Of a stretch of DNA of 22,695 nucleotides, positions 19,448 to 22,695 are shown in pieces. Each line of letters starts with the position of its first letter. The first letter of the stretch is position 1. Below the pieces are notes generated by a model. That model was not told the DNA's origin and did no database searches. It worked only from the letters and a program-made list of their open reading frames with translations. Source of the DNA: Coptodactyla brooksi (taxonomy: Eukaryota; Arthropoda; Insecta; Coleoptera; Scarabaeidae); the NCBI GenBank assembly GCA_033557675.1, contig JAWQRM010000435.1, positions 1 through 22,695 on the forward strand. Reading direction: 5' to 3'. A program made the translations under genes and the position numbers.

Positions 19448-19893
19448 CATTCTGTCAAAAAAGCACCGAAAATTGATCAATAAAACATAAAATATTTATT
19501 ATTCATCCAAATTTATTGTATCGCCTTCAAAGTAGGCCCCTTCCGAAAACATACATTTATGCCAACGAATAATCCAATCATCAAAACATTTTTAAACGGA
19601 TTTTCCGAAATCGATTTTCAGTTCTCGCCGCGAATTCTCTTTTATGTCTTCTATTGATTTAAAATGGGTGCCTCGAAGTGGAAATTTCAGTTTTGCAAAC
19701 AGAAAAAAGTTGGCCAGAGCCATATAAGGTGAATACGGTGGTTTTTCGCTCATATTTGTTGAGTTCTTGGCTAGAAATTCGTTCACAATGATAATCTTGC
19801 GAGATGATGCGTTATCGTGGTGCAAAATCCATGAGCTTTCTTTCCACAAATCTGGCCTTTTTCGACGAATTTGATCTCTCAAACGCCGCATAA
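19448..19893 (-). pseudogene. mariner transposase C-terminal remnant, DD34N
   Basis: The reverse strand reads LRDQIRRKRPDLWKESS, WILHHDNASS (second aspartate), EKPPYSPYMALANFFLF (third catalytic aspartate position holds Asn, 34 residues on), LKFPLRGTHFKSIEDIKEN and, after a frame change near 19592, WHKCMFSEGAYFEGD, ending at TAA 19499-19501. CATTCTGTCAAAAAAGCACC from 19448 resembles a mariner inverted repeat and is preceded by TA. About the first 60 percent of the gene is missing beyond 19893. The lost aspartate makes it catalytically dead. Confidence 0.87.
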
Positions 19894-19900
19894 CGCTTAG

Positions 19901-19940
19901 ATAATATACTTTATTTACCGTCGTATATAATATACTTTAT
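19901..19940 (+). repeat. short direct repeat at the mariner breakpoint
   Basis: ATAATATACTTTAT occurs at 19901-19914 and again at 19927-19940, just outside the truncated end of the mariner remnant. It may mark the deletion or insertion junction. Confidence 0.8.
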
Positions 19941-20072
19941 ATACGTAGACGAGTAACAAGATCCTCCGCCAAATAAACTGGGTCACTGTAAATATTGTAA
20001 AAGAGAAAGCCTCGGTATTGTTGTAAGTCCAGCAAGCGTTGGTTGTGCATGGAACACATTTCAGCATATTGC

Positions 20073-20111
20073 CGTGAATTTACAGAGCTAATTCTGCTCT
20101 GTAAATTCACG
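20073..20111. repeat. perfect hairpin, 16-bp arms, 7-base loop
   Basis: CGTGAATTTACAGAGC at 20073-20088 is complementary to 20096-20111, loop TAATTCT. Confidence 0.95.
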
Positions 20112-21318
20112 CTCAACAATCAGCTACTTTGCCCCCTCTTCCCTCAGCCCTCTATTTTCGTGTCGTGGCATTTCCAAATATTTGCAATCATGTTTTTTTT
20201 TATTAAAATATTGTTTTATTTAAATAAATAATTTTATTTCAATTTTTTCGTGTTTAGAATTTTGTAAATTACACTTCCAACTAAAAATACTGAAAGTGTC
20301 ATGTTTTCATTTAATAAAATAAAAAGTTCCTAATCCTTGCATTTGCCCCGAATTTAACATCCCTTATTGGCGAAAATAAACCATAGTTTAGTTTAATCTG
20401 AGAAAAAGTTATAACGATGGACAGAAAATTTTTCTATACAAGTATGGTCCTGATATTCCTCTCCGGTCCGTTCATGTGATTTTGAATACTTCCGTCGATT
20501 GGTGGATTAAATTGATTAATTTAATGAATAAAACAATGAGCGTACAGATATATTATATAAATAACATGGATAACACATTAATATTAATTGATTTAATTAA
20601 CTATTTGTAATATGTTACCAACTCCTGGTTAATGCGCGTTTAAAAAGAAGATATATTTTTAAAAGATATATTTCTAGACCGGTAGTTCTTGTAATTTACT
20701 TATAATTGTAGCTCGGTATTAGGTAGGTAGAAGCATTTCAATTCCAATCCTTACAGTTTATGACTACAGATGTTTCCCAGGTACCACGTACTAGTTATGC
20801 AAATTTCCATGGCTCGTGTTTCTAGGGCGACATAAAATCGAGAAATAAAAGAAAAGGTGTCCAAAGGAAAATGTAGTCAGTGCCCACTTTGCATTACTTC
20901 CTTGAAGTAAACCATTCGCGCCTACCTATTTCTGGCAATAATTATGCGGACTCTTTATCGCAATCAGCTAACCTAAATTCAACCCGAAAAGTAACCACCG
21001 ACCTTGACGTGCGGGAATTCAGCATTCTGAGAATTGGATAAAGAATGCATGTACAATTGTATTTCAGCTGCTTTTACGAATTACATTTTTTTTAGAGAAA
21101 GAAGATTGTTACTTACATCTCGGTATTAATCGTTTATCGTACATAAAAACACATGAGTTGAAAACCTTCAAACTTCGTGAAGGTCATATGACTGGTCGGT
21201 GATTATTATGATACCGTGAAGGGTCACGCAACTTGCTAGGGGTGAGCAAAGTCTATTTGTTTGTGCTACCTTCCAGTCCAGAAGTTCCCAAGCTTTCTGA
21301 TTTTACTCAATAACAAAA
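20112..21318. other. no gene recognised
   Basis: AT-rich sequence without a credible coding frame, splice-site pair or repeat ends on either strand. Confidence 0.4.
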
Positions 21319-21357
21319 CTTATGTCTATGGAGTCCTAACGGATCCATGGACATAAG
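21319..21357. repeat. near-perfect hairpin, 14-bp arms
   Basis: CTTATGTCTATGGA (21319-21332) pairs with 21344-21357 with one mismatch, loop 11 bases. Confidence 0.85.
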
Positions 21358-21477
21358 ACACCTGCCTGGCACCTGCCTCGTTATTGATAATCAGTGATCT
21401 AGCGAATAATCAGTGGAAACACGTCTAGTGAATAATCAGACAAGAAACAAAATCTGTAAAATAATAGTTTATGTATA

Positions 21478-21506
21478 ATCAATTTGCACGAAGCGTGCAA
21501 ATTGAT
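21478..21506. repeat. perfect hairpin, 13-bp arms, 3-base loop
   Basis: ATCAATTTGCACG (21478-21490) pairs with 21494-21506 around AAG. Confidence 0.93.
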
Positions 21507-21720
21507 AAGTTGGTGCCTACGGTGGGAAATGCGCATGAAAAAGTAACGTCATATGCATACATAATATACAACGGTAATTCTGCTTTCGTTATTTGAAGGT
21601 AGCAAAGGTGGCGCACGTCAAAGATGGCTATAGTAATACAGTGATTATCGGCAGACAGATGCAAGCCTGTTAAGATTCGTCGGAGACTGGTTGCTGTGTA
21701 TGGCGAAAAGCGCTTATGAA

Positions 21721-21990
21721 ATTGAGATTTCAAGTGTCAAACTGACATGACAACTGCCAAACTCACATTTTAAATGTAAAACTGACTGGTTTTACCGTCA
21801 AATTGTCAAGTTGCCATGACAACTGGCCAATTGAGATTTCAAACGTCAGACTGAGACGTCTAACCACAACCTGATTAAGGTGTCAAATTGCCATAACAAC
21901 TGTCAAGTTTTCACGATAACTGTTAAATTGCCTTGACAACTGTAAAACTGACATTTTAAATTTTGATAAACTGATATTTCGAATCTCGAA
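21721..21990 (+). repeat. degenerate tandem repeat (minisatellite-like)
   Basis: Variants of TGTCAAATTGCCATGACAAC recur about eight times with irregular spacing. A larger unit starting ATTGAGATTTCAA recurs 109 bases apart (21721 and 21830). It resembles the subterminal repeats of some DNA transposons, but no matching ends were found. Confidence 0.65.
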
Positions 21991-22012
21991 GTTACAGGTC
22001 TAAACATAGAGT

Positions 22013-22430
22013 GTAGGCTTTCACGGCCGGCATAATTAATATTCATGCTTTTCATGGGTAGCCCACTTAGCCCTGTCATCGAAAACTATTACATGGAATA
22101 TTTTGAACAGTCAGCCTTGTCTACCGCCCCATTAAAACCGTCTTGTTGGTTTCGTTACGTTGATGATACGTTTGTTGTCTGGAGCCACAGTGAGACAGAG
22201 CTTACAGAATTCTTAAATCATCTCAACAGTATTCAACATATTTACCATATATTAAGAACGTGAGTGACCGCCTTAGCAAGATCCTCAAACACTATAATGT
22301 TCAAACCACCAATTGCGTAATATGCTTAGATCACCCAAAGACAAACGGAACTCTCTTGACTTGGCCGGTGTATGCAGGATTCCGTGCTCCTGTGGATCAG
22401 TGTACATGGGCACAACGAAGAGAAGTATTA
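22013..22430 (+). pseudogene. Penelope-like element fragment 3, internally deleted
   Basis: This begins with GGCTTTCACGGCCGGC, which I associate with Penelope-like element ends (from memory). The reverse transcriptase follows: MGSPLSPVIENYYMEYFEQ, then WFRYVDDTFVVW with an intact YVDD active site, and TEFLNHLNSI. The frame then jumps to VSDRLSKILKHYNVQT, and in another frame DLAGVCRIPCSCGSVYMG and TTKRSI, the start of the GIY-YIG endonuclease. The fingers/early palm and a large section between active site and linker are missing. It belongs to a different lineage from fragments 1 and 2 (GSPLSP versus NCLSLF). A mariner inserted at TA 22429-22430 cuts the endonuclease. Confidence 0.85.
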
Positions 22431-22695
22431 CTAGGTGGGGTGAAAAGTAACCTCCTTTGACCACCAGAATGCGCTGCTACTGCAAAAAAGGTTATGGTGC
22501 CTTGAAGTACATTCATATTTAGGCAGACATGCCAAATTTCAGTGCGATACTATATTTAGTTTTGTTTGGACAGCTGATTGTTGTTGACGTGTTTGGCATC
22601 ACGTTGAGTATGGACAAAAACGATTTTCGTTCTCTCATAAAACATTATTTTTTGAGAGGCAAAACGGCGAAGGAAACAAAAGAAAAGTTGGATAA
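22431..22695 (+). mobile_element. mariner element, 5' part, runs off the window
   Basis: CTAGGTGGGGTGAAAAGTAA after TA (22429-22430) resembles a mariner terminal inverted repeat. A leader of about 180 bases precedes the transposase start at 22610. The insertion lies inside Penelope fragment 3, so it is younger than that fragment. Confidence 0.82.
22610..22695 (+). CDS. mariner transposase N-terminus (partial)
   Basis: The 28 visible codons start MDKNDFRSLIKHYFLRGKTA and continue KETKEKLD, the first helix-turn-helix of mariner transposases, which binds the inverted repeat. The frame is open with no stop and no frameshift. This part looks intact, unlike the other mariner remnants in the window, but nothing can be said about the remaining 320 or so codons. 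Confidence 0.85.
   Translation, partial: MDKNDFRSLIKHYFLRGKTAKETKEKLD

Larger units (their letters stand above)
10756..22695 (+). other. intron continuing past the window (or intron plus intergenic)
   Basis: After the donor GTGAGT at 10756 no exon with good splice sites and host-like coding is visible to the end of the window. All protein-like frames belong to mobile elements. If transcription continues, this intron is at least 11.9 kb. Confidence 0.55.

Noticed and set aside
1..22695. CRISPR array, bacterial operon or phage content
   Set aside because: No regularly spaced repeats; genes are spliced and the mobile elements are eukaryotic families.

Overview
The window looks like AT-rich insect (or at least arthropod) nuclear DNA. 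The evidence is GT-AG spliced exons in one large gene, long introns, and a dense mix of degraded Tc1/mariner transposons, Penelope-like retroelements with GIY-YIG ends and non-LTR retrotransposon fragments. Nothing prokaryotic (operon, Shine-Dalgarno start, CRISPR array) is visible.

One host gene is supported, on the + strand. A short coding exon (ATG at 938, donor after 1092) joins in matching phase to a large exon (8995-10755) across a 7.9 kb intron. The large exon ends in a canonical donor, and the gene continues beyond the window. The joined product begins with about 638 codons of mostly disordered Ser/Arg/Pro-rich, then Asn/Lys-rich sequence. It carries two SxIP motifs (SQIP, SKIP) set in basic sequence, as in proteins that bind EB1 at microtubule plus ends. 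I do not recognise the gene with certainty.

The first intron (1093-8994) holds a near-complete but frameshifted Tc1/mariner-type element with 49-bp inverted repeats, TA target duplication and DD41D spacing (1915-3389). It also holds a reverse-strand DD34D mariner tail (5715-6150), one copy of an unclassified dispersed repeat (6561-6699), a nested foldback (7042-7247), and four decayed copies of a hammerhead-ribozyme-like core (about 3764, 7162, 7879 and 8233). Two of those copies are followed by tRNA-like Pol III box sequences.

The sequence after 10756 is intron or intergenic and is a transposon graveyard. It contains a possible tRNA-derived SINE, the second dispersed-repeat copy, two non-LTR reverse transcriptase fragments, an AT/GA microsatellite, and a head-to-head pair of Penelope-like fragments forming about 200-bp inverted arms. 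A mariner tail is fused into the second fragment. A third Penelope fragment from a different lineage lies near the right end and is itself interrupted by a mariner whose transposase start runs off the window.

Across the window there are about a dozen perfect or near-perfect local hairpins with unrelated sequences and mostly short loops, including a spacerless 46-bp palindrome at the edge of a retrotransposon fragment. They look like local template-switch products.
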